From: Pseudomonas bubulae
Lineage (GTDB): Bacteria; Pseudomonadota; Gammaproteobacteria; Pseudomonadales; Pseudomonadaceae
NCBI RefSeq assembly: GCF_037023725.1
Contig: NZ_CP146076.1
Location: 1 to 19,075 of the forward strand
Direction of reading: 5' to 3'
DNA length: 19,075 nucleotides
The notes below the pieces were generated by a model. That model made no database searches. It had not been told where the DNA came from and worked only from the letters and a program-made list of their open reading frames with translations. Below, piece after piece: positions 4,229 to 14,187 of the stretch. The position numbers and the translations under genes are program-made. The first letter of the stretch is position 1. Each line of letters begins with the position of its first letter.

Positions 4229-4441
4229 CTACGATCGGCTTTTAAAAAAAGCGTCTCGCATGACTCCACGCAGTGAGGATTTTGTTCCAGGTGCGATCAC
4301 CCGGCTCCCACTCCCAACAGGCGTTCCAGACTTTCGGGGATTGTTTACCACTGCGCCCCCTGCCCTCTTCGGCGTCTGGCGGTTGGTGGGTTTTAGGACA
4401 GTGACAGCGCCCGTGGTTGGGTTTTTACGCTGCCCTGCCAT
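4229..4441 (-). CDS. Small basic hypothetical protein (70 aa), copy 2
   Basis: Same sequence as the ORF at 604-816; this part of copy 2 is still error-free. Confidence 0.4.
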   Translation of the reverse strand: MAGQRKNPTTGAVTVLKPTNRQTPKRAGGAVVNNPRKSGTPVGSGSRVIAPGTKSSLRGVMRDAFFKSRS

Positions 4442-4483
4442 TGCCTTCTCGCCCTTGCGGGTCGCACCTAACCGGCTATACCG

Positions 4484-4724
4484 GCTGCCGTGAAGAGATC
4501 CCCTTGATCGGCAGCTATTACTTCCCGGCTCGAAAGCATCTTGATTTCGAGCGTCGGGAAGAGGTGTCGGGGGAGGCTGGAAGCTGGACAGACGGGAGTT
4601 TTCCCGACAGAATTGGCTTACCAGGTCTGTTCCCCGCACCGAAAAGCAGAGATTCCCCAGACCTTGGCCAGAGCGATTGCCGTCGCCGCTGGCCCAACGA
4701 AACCCTGCCTTGGCAGGGTTTTTT
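4484..4724 (+). ncRNA. Structured RNA, copy 2 (variant hairpins)
   Basis: This equals the RNA at 859-1102 except at two hairpins. In SL1 the inner arms read GCTCGAAA (4528-4535) and TTTCGAGC (4545-4552), which pair perfectly, whereas copy 1 has GGCCCAAA and TTCCAAGC, which do not. In SL3 the arms are GGTCTG/CAGACC (4624-4629/4658-4663), one base lost from each side with pairing kept. Confidence 0.5.
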
Positions 4725-4945
4725 CGTTTTAATGCTATGTATCTATTACCCAACAGATTGCGTTTGCTCGCCCAGCGCAAACCCTGTGTCTTTCACAAGC
4801 TGCCGTGTGGGTCTGGCAGCTGTGCTGCCTACCAGCACGGTAGCCAACAAGGTCCACCGGACCGCGTTAGGGAATGATCGGTTAAGTCTCATAAATAGCA
4901 GTAGACTGTAGGGCACCCTACAGACAGAACCCGACACTGCCCTAC

Positions 4946-5370
4946 ATGGCAAAATTAACCATCGGCCGCATGGCAAAACTCTACGGTTTACACCGTTCAA
5001 CATTGCATGAGGCCGTGTCGAGGCCGCGTAACTGCTGGCCTAGACGGTAAAGGGCAAAAGGTTATCGACCTATCAAGAACTGATCCGCGTTTATGGCGAA
5101 CCACAGGGGATCACCCTACACCGCCCTACACTTGACACCTGACACCCTCGCCCTACACTTCCCCTACACCTGAAATGGACGCCTTACACCCAGCCCGACA
5201 CTGTCGGTTGAAGAGGTTCGATTGCTGCGTGCAGAGATACAAGAAGAGCTGCAACAATCACTTCGGCTGATCGAGCATAAACCCGAGCCTAAACCTGCAT
5301 TGCCTCACAACGCGAAGCCAGAGGGAAGCCCACTACTGGGGCAAATCGGCTCGACGCTCTCGATAACTGA
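4946..5370 (+). pseudogene. HTH gene, copy 2, frameshifted
   Basis: The reading frame starts as in copy 1 but loses two bases near 5018 (gtgtcgaggcc for gtgtctaaaggcc), with further indels at about 5074, 5137, 5244 and 5321. Part of the coiled coil is readable only in another frame. Probably sequencing or assembly error rather than true decay. Confidence 0.75.
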
Positions 5371-5404
5371 AAAGCCGTGGCCAGTTTCGCGGGCGCTAGA
5401 CTCT

Positions 5405-5655
5405 CCAACAGTTCCACCGCAAAGCCTCGCACGCCGAGCCCTTCGGCAAAGCGACCCACCGCCGGTTAGGCTGGCCCAGGTACGCATCACTTCGCGCCGT
5501 GAGCGCACCTGGATCAGCCTTGAGTGCGGCCCGCCGAGGCGTACCGAAAAAGTCCATTTCAATCGACTGACATCGCGGCCCACGCACAAACTCCCTACGG
5601 CGTTCTGTTGCACCAGGTGCTGTAGCGCGTCTTCGTGAATCCCGTCCCCGATCAC
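5405..5655 (-). pseudogene. ParC-like gene, copy 2, frameshifted
   Basis: The GTG start at 5655 is kept, but an indel changes the frame after about residue 60 and the normal stop and downstream palindrome are destroyed (gcgctagactctcc in place of gcgcgaaacttc). Same cause as the rest of copy 2. Confidence 0.7.
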
Positions 5656-5915
5656 AGCAACAACGCCGTGACGCGCGCCTGAGCCGGCGGGTCACCAATG
5701 ATCAGGTACAGGCTTTCAATCTCGGCCGGCTTAAGGACCTTGAGCTCTTCCAGCATCTCAACAAAACCTTGCTGTCGTCCGCTGGCCAGATGCACCTGCA
5801 GGGTGTCGCCGGCCAGCTCGATGGCAGTCATTCGACGGCGCAGTGTGGCCAGCACTTCAGGCGACGTACTGATCGCGGCTAACGGGTCGCTGCCGTTACC
5901 GTAACGGCCGCTCAT
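5652..5915 (-). CDS. Operon gene 2, copy 2 (87 aa, altered)
   Basis: The frame is kept throughout, with changes GDTLQVHLASGRQQ and IIGDPPAQ relative to the clean copies, including one added residue near the C terminus. It also reads in frame with codons upstream of the ATG because of indels in gene 1. Confidence 0.5.
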   Translation of the reverse strand: MSGRYGNGSDPLAAISTSPEVLATLRRRMTAIELAGDTLQVHLASGRQQGFVEMLEELKVLKPAEIESLYLIIGDPPAQARVTALLL

Positions 5916-6227
5916 TCGGGCACCACTCCGGATGGCTGCCCAAGGTGGCGGCTTCGCAGGCAACGCTGCCGCTGTGGTGGGGTCAGCGCTCCGGCGGCGA
6001 CCACGGCGTTTAACCAGTCCCAGAATCGAGTTACACAGCGCGTCTGCTGCTCAGCCACTTCCTGCAGGTGATCCAATAATTGCGCCTCCAACGCCTCAAT
6101 CCGAGGTGGCCAGCACTTGCGGCTGCAGCTCCAGGGCGATGCGCTCAAGCAGTGCGCCAGTGTCCGGGGACAGCGTGCGCAGGTCGCGCAAACGGCGCTC
6201 ATAAGACGGCGTGACGGGTAACGGCAT
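5912..6227 (-). pseudogene. Operon gene 1, copy 2, frameshifted
   Basis: ATG at 6227 is kept, but an inserted c near 6102 (caatccgagg) and losses near 5935-5975 break the frame of the 105-aa protein. Confidence 0.7.
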
Positions 6228-6452
6228 GGCAGGGGTGTCCTTATCCGAGTCAGTGGCCCCCAGTGCGTAAAACCACAGTATGGGGTTCTGGAGTACGAGT
6301 GTGGGGACATGGTATCCGTGCCCACAAAAAAAAACCCCACGCTCGGCTTGAGTGTAGGGGGCTTTTGAACATAAGCGGCGTTATTCGTACCTCCGGTTAC
6401 CCAAGCGAGACAAGATATGATCAACGATGTCTAATTTGGGCCATCACACTCA

Positions 6453-6952
6453 TCATCGACTTAGCTTTAAGGCCTTCTTCCACGCTTCCTTGAAACCTTT
6501 CAGGCACACCGTCCCATTTGTGTAACCAACCCGCATCCTAGCCACATTTCCACTCATCATTTGCCGTAAGGCTTCGCGATTTTCGCGACCTTATTACATG
6601 ACCTGGACCTCAACAGGAGTGAGTGGAATAGCCTTATTTCCGTCCACCGACACACTACCAGGTCATAGTCACATGATGGCCAGTACATATCACCGAGAAA
6701 TCCAACGGAAGGGCTCAGCGTCACGAGTCGACCACCCAAAATGGTGAATCCGATGGTTAGGTCAGTTTTCGGGGGAAATGGAGACCCTGGCTTCGGGGTA
6801 TCTTTGAAGTCACTTCTAACTCCGATCTGTGTAACGGTATCCATATCATCGTGGAACACTTTGACTCGCCAGTCTCCAAACGACTCCCAGTCGTCAGCGT
6901 AGCTGTTCGCCGAAGTTAATAGAAAAAACACAGCTAGAATTCGCTTGTTCAC
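6453..6952 (-). pseudogene. IalB-like gene, copy 2, frameshifted
   Basis: The N-terminal two-thirds is intact from GTG 6952. Single-base losses near 6659, 6601-6608 and 6578 scramble the C-terminal third, including the second cysteine context and the VSLKGF tail. Confidence 0.75.
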
Positions 6953-7841
6953 TACGATTTTATCTCCTGATAAATAATCTAAATTGCGCTCCCAGTCAAG
7001 CCCGGCAAATATCACCTACAACGAACAATTGAATCGGGCCAGTATGTCCAGAGCGGCTAAGGCCGCTCTGATAGACCGCCGTCGAAGACGGCGAAGTAGC
7101 CTGCAGAAACTCCCCGAGCCCACGAGGGGGAGTTAGGAAAAATGGCCCCAAGGCCAAATTTTTCCGATCTGCCTTGGTGCAGCCCGTACAGGGCGTAACC
7201 AAGGTGCGAAGCATCAGGCTACTGCTTGCGTGCGCGTCAGGTGAAACCGGACCAACCTGGATTCGCGATGTAGCAGTCAAGAAGGGAAACAAGGGACCGC
7301 AACGAGACGTCGCGCAATAGCAGAATGCAGGTTGGTCCGGCTTTGCCGAGCGCGCACGCGGGTGAATTTTCGAGACAAGCCCGTTCAGGGCGCAGGGGAG
7401 GAAAGAGGGTGGAGGCTGCGCAGCGAGTCGAACCCGAAAGCCTGACGGGGCGCTCCCCCAAGGTTTGGGCGTCCCGCAGGGCGGCCACGACAGACCGTAG
7501 GGATGGCGCGCTGTTGCTCTGCTTTTGTCTTGGATTATCTATGTGGCGTTCTATTGGTCGTTTATTGCGTTGGCTATTGCTTCAGCAATAGAACGCCAAT
7601 AGGAGAGGATAAAGGTGAAAAGGTACAAAAAGGGCAAAAAGCCAAGAGCATTCGCGCTACGCGCTCACCAGCTCGACCCCCGTGAGGGGGACCCCCACTC
7701 GCTGGGAAAGATCCAAAGCGGGTAATAACCCTGAGAGACAAGAGCACTGAGCAATGATGGCTGACGCCAGTCTGAGGCCGCCCACTGGCGGCGATAATGG
7801 CTACGCGACGCTCTGATGGCTCCCCACTGGCGTGGGAGCCC

Positions 7842-8054
7842 CTACGATCGGCTTTTAAAAAAAGCGTCTCGCATGACTCCACGCAGTCGGCAGGATCGTT
7901 CCAGGTGCGATCACCGGCTCCCACTCCCAACAGGCGTTCCAGACTTTCGGGGATTGTTTACCACTGCGCCCCCTGCCCTCTTCGGCGTCTGGCGGTTGGT
8001 GGGTTTTAGGACAGTGACAGCGCCCGTGGTTGGGTTTTTACGCTGCCCTGCCAT
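7842..8054 (-). pseudogene. 70-aa ORF, copy 3, interrupted
   Basis: One base is lost near 7915 (caccgg for cacccgg), giving an immediate TGA after residue ~48. A one-base gain near 7890 restores the frame afterward. Overall length is unchanged. Confidence 0.6.
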
Positions 8055-8097
8055 TGCCTTCTCGCCCTTGCGGGTCGCACCTAACCGGCTATACCCG

Positions 8098-8337
8098 GCT
8101 GCCGTGAAGATATTCCTTTAATGACCCTATCACTTCCGGCCCAAAGCATCTTGATTCCAAGCGTCGGGAAGAGGTGTCGGGGGAGGCTGGAAGCTGGACA
8201 GACGGGAGTTTTCCCGACAGAATTGGCTTACCAGGTCTCGTTCCCCGCACCGAAAAGCAGAGATTCCCCGAGACCTTGGCCAGAGCGATTGCCGTCGCCG
8301 CTGGCCCGAATGAAACCCTGCCTTGGCAGGGTTTTTT
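8098..8337 (+). ncRNA. Structured RNA, copy 3
   Basis: SL1 outer arms, SL2, SL3 and the terminator are as in copy 1. The SL0 3' arm is lost in a scrambled stretch (8108-8140). Confidence 0.5.
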
Positions 8338-8559
8338 CGTTTTAATGCTATGTATCTATTACCCAAAGATATTGCGTTTGCTCGCCCAGCGCAAACCCTG
8401 TGTCTTTCACAAGCTGCCGTGTGGGTCTGGCAGCTGTGCTGCCTACCAGCACGGTAGCCAACAAGGTCCACCGGACCGCGTTAGGGAATGATCGGTTAAG
8501 TCTCATAAATAGCAGTAGACTGTAGGGCACCCTACAGACAGAACCCGACACTGCCCTAC

Positions 8560-8979
8560 ATGGCAAAATTAACCATCGGCCGCATGGCAAAACTCTACGG
8601 TTTACACCGTTCAACATTGCATGAGGCCGTGTCTAAAGGCCGCGTAACTGCTGGCCTAGACGGTAAAGGGCAAAAGGTTATCGACCTATCAGAAATGATC
8701 CGCGTTTATGGCGAACCACAGGGGATCACCCTACACCGCCCTACACTTGACCCGACACCCTCGCCCTACACTTCCCCTACACCTGAAATGGACGCCTTAC
8801 ACCCAGCCCTACACTCGTTGGTTGAAGAGGTTCGATTGCTGCGTGCAGAGATACAAGAGCTGCAACAATCACTTCGGCTGATCGAGCATAAACCCGAGCC
8901 TAAACCTGCATTGCCTCACAACGCGAAGCCAGGGGAAGCCCCTACTTGGGCAAATTTGCTCGACGCTCTCGATAACTAA
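8560..8979 (+). CDS. Plasmid HTH/coiled-coil DNA-binding protein, copy 3
   Basis: Intact and identical to the gene at 1325-1744, including the internal CCCTACAC array and the operator at 8520-8537. Confidence 0.75.
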   Translation: MAKLTIGRMAKLYGLHRSTLHEAVSKGRVTAGLDGKGQKVIDLSEMIRVYGEPQGITLHRPTLDPTPSPYTSPTPEMDALHPALHSLVEEVRLLRAEIQELQQSLRLIEHKPEPKPALPHNAKPGEAPTWANLLDALDN

Positions 8980-9010
8980 AAGCCGTGGCCAGTTTCGCGG
9001 GCGCGAAACT

Positions 9011-9259
9011 TCACAGTTCCACCGCAAAGCCTCGCACGCCGAGCCCTTCGGCAAAGCGACCCACCGCCGTTAGGCTGGCCCAGGTACGGATCACTTCGCG
9101 CCGTGAGCGCACCGGGATCAGCCTTGAGTGCGGCCCGCCGAGGCGTACCGAAAAAGTCCATTTCAATCGACTGACATCGCGGCCCACGACAAACTCCCTG
9201 ACCGCGTTCTGTTGCACCAGGTGCTGTAGCGCGTCTTCGTGAATCCCGTCCCCGATCAC
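9011..9259 (-). CDS. ParC-like protein, copy 3
   Basis: Intact, identical to 1776-2024, with the GTGA overlap kept. Confidence 0.5.
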   Translation of the reverse strand: MIGDGIHEDALQHLVQQNAVREFVVGRDVSRLKWTFSVRLGGPHSRLIPVRSRREVIRTWASLTAVGRFAEGLGVRGFAVEL

Positions 9260-9516
9260 AGCAGCAACGCCGTGACGCGCGCCTGAGCGGCGTCATCAAT
9301 GATCAGGTACAGGCTTTCAATCTCGGCCGGCTTAAGCACCTTGAGCTCTTCCAGCATCTCAACAAAACCTTGCGCCCGCTCGCTGGCCAGATGCACCTGC
9401 AGGGTGTCGGCGGCGAGCTCGATGGCAGTCATTCGACGGCGCAGTGTGGCCAGCACTTCAGGCGACGTACTGATCGCGGCTAACGGGTCGCTGCCGTTAC
9501 CGTAACGGCCGCTCAT
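9256..9516 (-). CDS. Operon gene 2, copy 3
   Basis: Intact, identical to 2021-2281. Confidence 0.6.
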   Translation of the reverse strand: MSGRYGNGSDPLAAISTSPEVLATLRRRMTAIELAADTLQVHLASERAQGFVEMLEELKVLKPAEIESLYLIIDDAAQARVTALLL

Positions 9517-9830
9517 TCGGGCACCACTCCGGACGGGCCGCCCAAGGTGGCGGCTTCGCAGGCAAACGCTGCCGCCTGTGGTGGGGTCAGCGCTCCGGCG
9601 GCGACCACGGCGTTTAACCAGTCCCAGAATCGAGTTACACAGCGCGTCTGCTGCTCAGCCACTTCCTGCAGGTGATCCAATAATTGCGCCTCCAACGCCT
9701 CAATCGAGGTGGCCAGCACTTGCGGCTGCAGCTCCAGGGCGATGCGCTCAAGCAGTGCGCCAGTGTCCGGGGACAGCGTGCGCAGGTCGCGCAAACGGCG
9801 CTCATAAGACGGCGTGACGGGTAACGGCAT
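9513..9830 (-). CDS. Operon gene 1, copy 3
   Basis: Intact, identical to 2278-2595. Confidence 0.6.
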   Translation of the reverse strand: MPLPVTPSYERRLRDLRTLSPDTGALLERIALELQPQVLATSIEALEAQLLDHLQEVAEQQTRCVTRFWDWLNAVVAAGALTPPQAAAFACEAATLGGPSGVVPE

Positions 9831-10058
9831 GGCAGGGGTGTCCTTATCCGAGTCAGTGGCCCCCAGTGCGTAAAACCACAGTATGGGGTTCTGGAGTACC
9901 AGTGTGGGGGGATGTGGTATCCGTGCCCACAAAAAAAAACCCCACGCTCGGCTTGAGTGTAGGGGGCTTTTGAACATAAGCGGCGTTATTCGTACCTCCG
10001 GTTACCCAAGCGAGACAAGATATAGATCAACGATGTCTAATTTGGGCGATCACACTCA

Positions 10059-10562
10059 TCATCGACTTAGCTTTAAGGCCTTCTTCCACGCTTCCTTGAA
10101 ACCTTTCAGGGACACCGTCCCATTTGTGTAACCAACCCGCATCCTAGCCACATTTCCACTCATCATTTGCCGTAAGGCTTCGCCATTTTTCGCGACCTTA
10201 TTACATGAGCCTGGATCCTCAACAGGAGTGAGTGGAATAGCCTTATTTCCGTCCACCGACACACTACTCAGGTCATAGTCACATGATGGCCAGTACATAT
10301 CACCGAGAAATCCAACGGAAGGGCTCAGCGTCACGAGTCGACCACCGAAAATGGTGAATCCGATGGTTAGGTCAGTTTTCGGGGGAAATGGAGACCCTGG
10401 CTTCGGGGTATCTTTGAAGTCAGTTCTAACTCCGATCTGTGTAACGGTATCCATATCATCGTGGAACACTTTGACTCGCCAGTCTCCAAACGACTCCCAG
10501 TCGTCAGCGTAGCTGTTCGCCGAAGTTAATAGAAAAAACACAGCTAGAATTCGCTTGTTCAC
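10059..10562 (-). CDS. Secreted IalB-like protein, copy 3
   Basis: Intact, identical to 2824-3327, GTG start and signal peptide included. Confidence 0.7.
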   Translation of the reverse strand: MNKRILAVFFLLTSANSYADDWESFGDWRVKVFHDDMDTVTQIGVRTDFKDTPKPGSPFPPKTDLTIGFTIFGGRLVTLSPSVGFLGDMYWPSCDYDLSSVSVDGNKAIPLTPVEDPGSCNKVAKNGEALRQMMSGNVARMRVGYTNGTVSLKGFKEAWKKALKLSR

Positions 10563-11463
10563 TACGATTTTATCTCCTGATAAATAATCTAAATTGCGCT
10601 CCCAGTTAAGCCCGGCAAATATCACCTACAACGAACAATTGAATGGGGCCAGTAAATCGTCCAGAGCGGCTAAGGCCGCTCTGATAGACCGCCGTCGAAG
10701 ACGGCGAAGTAGCCTGACAGAAACTCCCCGAGCCCACGAGGGGAGTTAGGAAAAATGGCCCCAAGGCCAAATTTTTCCGATCTGCCTTGGTGCAGCCCGT
10801 ACAGGGCGTAACCAAGGTGCGAAGCATCAGGCCGCACCGCTTGCGTGCGCGTCAGGTGAAACCGGACCAACCTGGATTCGCGATGTAGCAGTCAAGAAAG
10901 GGACAAGGGACCGCAACGAGACGTCGCGCAATAGCAGAATGCAGGTTGGTCCGGCTTTGCCGGGCGCGCACGCGGGTGAATTTTCGAGACAAGCCCGTTC
11001 AGGGCGCAGGGGAGGAAAGAGGGTGGAGGCTCGCGCAGCGAGTCGGAACCCTGAAAGCCTGACGGGGCGCTCCCCCGGAAGGTTTGGGCGTCCCGCAGGG
11101 CGGCCACGACAGACCGTAGGGATGGCGCGCTGTTGCTCTGCTTTTGTCTTGGATTATCTATGTGGCGTTCTATTGGTCGTTCTATTGCGTTGGCTATTGC
11201 TTCAGCAATAGAACGCCAATAGGAGAGGTATAAAGGTGAAAAGGTACAAAAGGGCAAAAAGCCAAGAGCATTCGCGCTACGCGCTCACCAGCTCGACCCC
11301 CTAAAGGGGGACCCCCACTCGCTGGGAAAGATCCAAAGCGGGTAATAACCCTGAGAGACAAGAGCACGAGCAATGATGGCTGACGCCAGTCTAAGGCCGC
11401 CCACTGGCGGCAATAATGATGGCTACGCGACGCTCTTGATGGCTCCCACTGGCGTGGGAGCCC

Positions 11464-11676
11464 CTACGATCGGCTTTTAAAAAAAGCGTCTCGCATGACT
11501 CCACGCAGTGAGGATTTTGTTCCAGGTGCGATCACCCGGCTCCCACTCCCAACAGGCGTTCCAGACTTTCGGGGATTGTTTACCACTGCGCCCCCTGCCC
11601 TCTTCGGCGTCTGGCGGTTGGTGGGTTTTAGGACAGTGACAGCGCCCGTGGTTGGGTTTTTACGCTGCCCTGCCAT
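11464..11676 (-). CDS. Small basic hypothetical protein (70 aa), copy 4
   Basis: Identical to 604-816. Confidence 0.4.
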   Translation of the reverse strand: MAGQRKNPTTGAVTVLKPTNRQTPKRAGGAVVNNPRKSGTPVGSGSRVIAPGTKSSLRGVMRDAFFKSRS

Positions 11677-11718
11677 TGCCTTCTCGCCCTTGCGGGTCGC
11701 ACCTAACCGGCTATACCG

Positions 11719-11962
11719 GCTGCCGTGAAGAGATCCCCTTGATCGGCAGCTATTACTTCCCGGGCCCAAAGCATCTTGATTCCAAGCGTCGGGAAGAGGT
11801 GTCGGGGGAGGCTGGAAGCTGGACAGACGGGAGTTTTCCCGACAGAATTGGCTTACCAGGTCTCGTTCCCCGCACCGAAAAGCAGAGATTCCCCGAGACC
11901 TTGGCCAGAGCGATTGCCGTCGCCGCTGGCCCGAATGAAACCCTGCCTTGGCAGGGTTTTTT
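11719..11962 (+). ncRNA. Structured RNA, copy 4
   Basis: Identical to 859-1102. Confidence 0.55.
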
Positions 11963-12184
11963 CGTTTTAATGCTATGTATCTATTACCCAAAGATATTGC
12001 GTTTGCTCGCCCAGCGCAAACCCTGTGTCTTTCACAAGCTGCCGTGTGGGTCTGGCAGCTGTGCTGCCTACCAGCACGGTAGCCAACAAGGTCCACCGGA
12101 CCGCGTTAGGGAATGATCGGTTAAGTCTCATAAATAGCAGTAGACTGTAGGGCACCCTACAGACAGAACCCGACACTGCCCTAC

Positions 12185-12604
12185 ATGGCAAAATTAACCA
12201 TCGGCCGCATGGCAAAACTCTACGGTTTACACCGTTCAACATTGCATGAGGCCGTGTCTAAAGGCCGCGTAACTGCTGGCCTAGACGGTAAAGGGCAAAA
12301 GGTTATCGACCTATCAGAAATGATCCGCGTTTATGGCGAACCACAGGGGATCACCCTACACCGCCCTACACTTGACCCGACACCCTCGCCCTACACTTCC
12401 CCTACACCTGAAATGGACGCCTTACACCCAGCCCTACACTCGTTGGTTGAAGAGGTTCGATTGCTGCGTGCAGAGATACAAGAGCTGCAACAATCACTTC
12501 GGCTGATCGAGCATAAACCCGAGCCTAAACCTGCATTGCCTCACAACGCGAAGCCAGGGGAAGCCCCTACTTGGGCAAATTTGCTCGACGCTCTCGATAA
12601 CTAA
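12185..12604 (+). CDS. Plasmid HTH/coiled-coil DNA-binding protein, copy 4
   Basis: Intact, identical to 1325-1744; operator at 12145-12162. Confidence 0.75.
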   Translation: MAKLTIGRMAKLYGLHRSTLHEAVSKGRVTAGLDGKGQKVIDLSEMIRVYGEPQGITLHRPTLDPTPSPYTSPTPEMDALHPALHSLVEEVRLLRAEIQELQQSLRLIEHKPEPKPALPHNAKPGEAPTWANLLDALDN

Positions 12605-12635
12605 AAGCCGTGGCCAGTTTCGCGGGCGCGAAACT

Positions 12636-12884
12636 TCACAGTTCCACCGCAAAGCCTCGCACGCCGAGCCCTTCGGCAAAGCGACCCACCGCCGTTAGGC
12701 TGGCCCAGGTACGGATCACTTCGCGCCGTGAGCGCACCGGGATCAGCCTTGAGTGCGGCCCGCCGAGGCGTACCGAAAAAGTCCATTTCAATCGACTGAC
12801 ATCGCGGCCCACGACAAACTCCCTGACCGCGTTCTGTTGCACCAGGTGCTGTAGCGCGTCTTCGTGAATCCCGTCCCCGATCAC
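12636..12884 (-). CDS. ParC-like protein, copy 4
   Basis: Intact, identical to 1776-2024. Confidence 0.5.
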   Translation of the reverse strand: MIGDGIHEDALQHLVQQNAVREFVVGRDVSRLKWTFSVRLGGPHSRLIPVRSRREVIRTWASLTAVGRFAEGLGVRGFAVEL

Positions 12885-13141
12885 AGCAGCAACGCCGTGA
12901 CGCGCGCCTGAGCGGCGTCATCAATGATCAGGTACAGGCTTTCAATCTCGGCCGGCTTAAGCACCTTGAGCTCTTCCAGCATCTCAACAAAACCTTGCGC
13001 CCGCTCGCTGGCCAGATGCACCTGCAGGGTGTCGGCGGCGAGCTCGATGGCAGTCATTCGACGGCGCAGTGTGGCCAGCACTTCAGGCGACGTACTGATC
13101 GCGGCTAACGGGTCGCTGCCGTTACCGTAACGGCCGCTCAT
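12881..13141 (-). CDS. Operon gene 2, copy 4
   Basis: Intact, identical to 2021-2281. Confidence 0.6.
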   Translation of the reverse strand: MSGRYGNGSDPLAAISTSPEVLATLRRRMTAIELAADTLQVHLASERAQGFVEMLEELKVLKPAEIESLYLIIDDAAQARVTALLL

Positions 13142-13455
13142 TCGGGCACCACTCCGGACGGGCCGCCCAAGGTGGCGGCTTCGCAGGCAAACGCTGCCGC
13201 CTGTGGTGGGGTCAGCGCTCCGGCGGCGACCACGGCGTTTAACCAGTCCCAGAATCGAGTTACACAGCGCGTCTGCTGCTCAGCCACTTCCTGCAGGTGA
13301 TCCAATAATTGCGCCTCCAACGCCTCAATCGAGGTGGCCAGCACTTGCGGCTGCAGCTCCAGGGCGATGCGCTCAAGCAGTGCGCCAGTGTCCGGGGACA
13401 GCGTGCGCAGGTCGCGCAAACGGCGCTCATAAGACGGCGTGACGGGTAACGGCAT
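13138..13455 (-). CDS. Operon gene 1, copy 4
   Basis: Intact, identical to 2278-2595. Confidence 0.6.
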   Translation of the reverse strand: MPLPVTPSYERRLRDLRTLSPDTGALLERIALELQPQVLATSIEALEAQLLDHLQEVAEQQTRCVTRFWDWLNAVVAAGALTPPQAAAFACEAATLGGPSGVVPE

Positions 13456-13683
13456 GGCAGGGGTGTCCTTATCCGAGTCAGTGGCCCCCAGTGCGTAAAA
13501 CCACAGTATGGGGTTCTGGAGTACCAGTGTGGGGGGATGTGGTATCCGTGCCCACAAAAAAAAACCCCACGCTCGGCTTGAGTGTAGGGGGCTTTTGAAC
13601 ATAAGCGGCGTTATTCGTACCTCCGGTTACCCAAGCGAGACAAGATATAGATCAACGATGTCTAATTTGGGCGATCACACTCA

Positions 13684-14187
13684 TCATCGACTTAGCTTTA
13701 AGGCCTTCTTCCACGCTTCCTTGAAACCTTTCAGGGACACCGTCCCATTTGTGTAACCAACCCGCATCCTAGCCACATTTCCACTCATCATTTGCCGTAA
13801 GGCTTCGCCATTTTTCGCGACCTTATTACATGAGCCTGGATCCTCAACAGGAGTGAGTGGAATAGCCTTATTTCCGTCCACCGACACACTACTCAGGTCA
13901 TAGTCACATGATGGCCAGTACATATCACCGAGAAATCCAACGGAAGGGCTCAGCGTCACGAGTCGACCACCGAAAATGGTGAATCCGATGGTTAGGTCAG
14001 TTTTCGGGGGAAATGGAGACCCTGGCTTCGGGGTATCTTTGAAGTCAGTTCTAACTCCGATCTGTGTAACGGTATCCATATCATCGTGGAACACTTTGAC
14101 TCGCCAGTCTCCAAACGACTCCCAGTCGTCAGCGTAGCTGTTCGCCGAAGTTAATAGAAAAAACACAGCTAGAATTCGCTTGTTCAC
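13684..14187 (-). CDS. Secreted IalB-like protein, copy 4
   Basis: Intact, identical to 2824-3327. Confidence 0.7.
   Translation of the reverse strand: MNKRILAVFFLLTSANSYADDWESFGDWRVKVFHDDMDTVTQIGVRTDFKDTPKPGSPFPPKTDLTIGFTIFGGRLVTLSPSVGFLGDMYWPSCDYDLSSVSVDGNKAIPLTPVEDPGSCNKVAKNGEALRQMMSGNVARMRVGYTNGTVSLKGFKEAWKKALKLSR

Larger units (their letters stand above)
3626..7245. repeat. Tandem unit, copy 2 (error-rich, 3,620 bp)
   Basis: Second unit. It matches copy 1 closely up to about 4526, then carries many one- to three-base indels and substitutions through to its end. The HTH gene, the first and third genes of the minus-strand operon and the IalB-like gene are all frameshifted. Changes hit genes and non-coding DNA alike, which fits uncorrected long-read sequence better than selection. 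Confidence 0.95.
7246..10860. repeat. Tandem unit, copy 3 (3,615 bp; noisy start, clean remainder)
   Basis: Third unit. The first ~900 bp (7246 to about 8140) contain scattered indels and a scrambled stretch at about 8108-8140. From about 8145 onward it reads the same as copy 1 shifted by 7,235. The sharp change from noisy to clean inside one copy suggests a polishing or read boundary. Confidence 0.95.
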
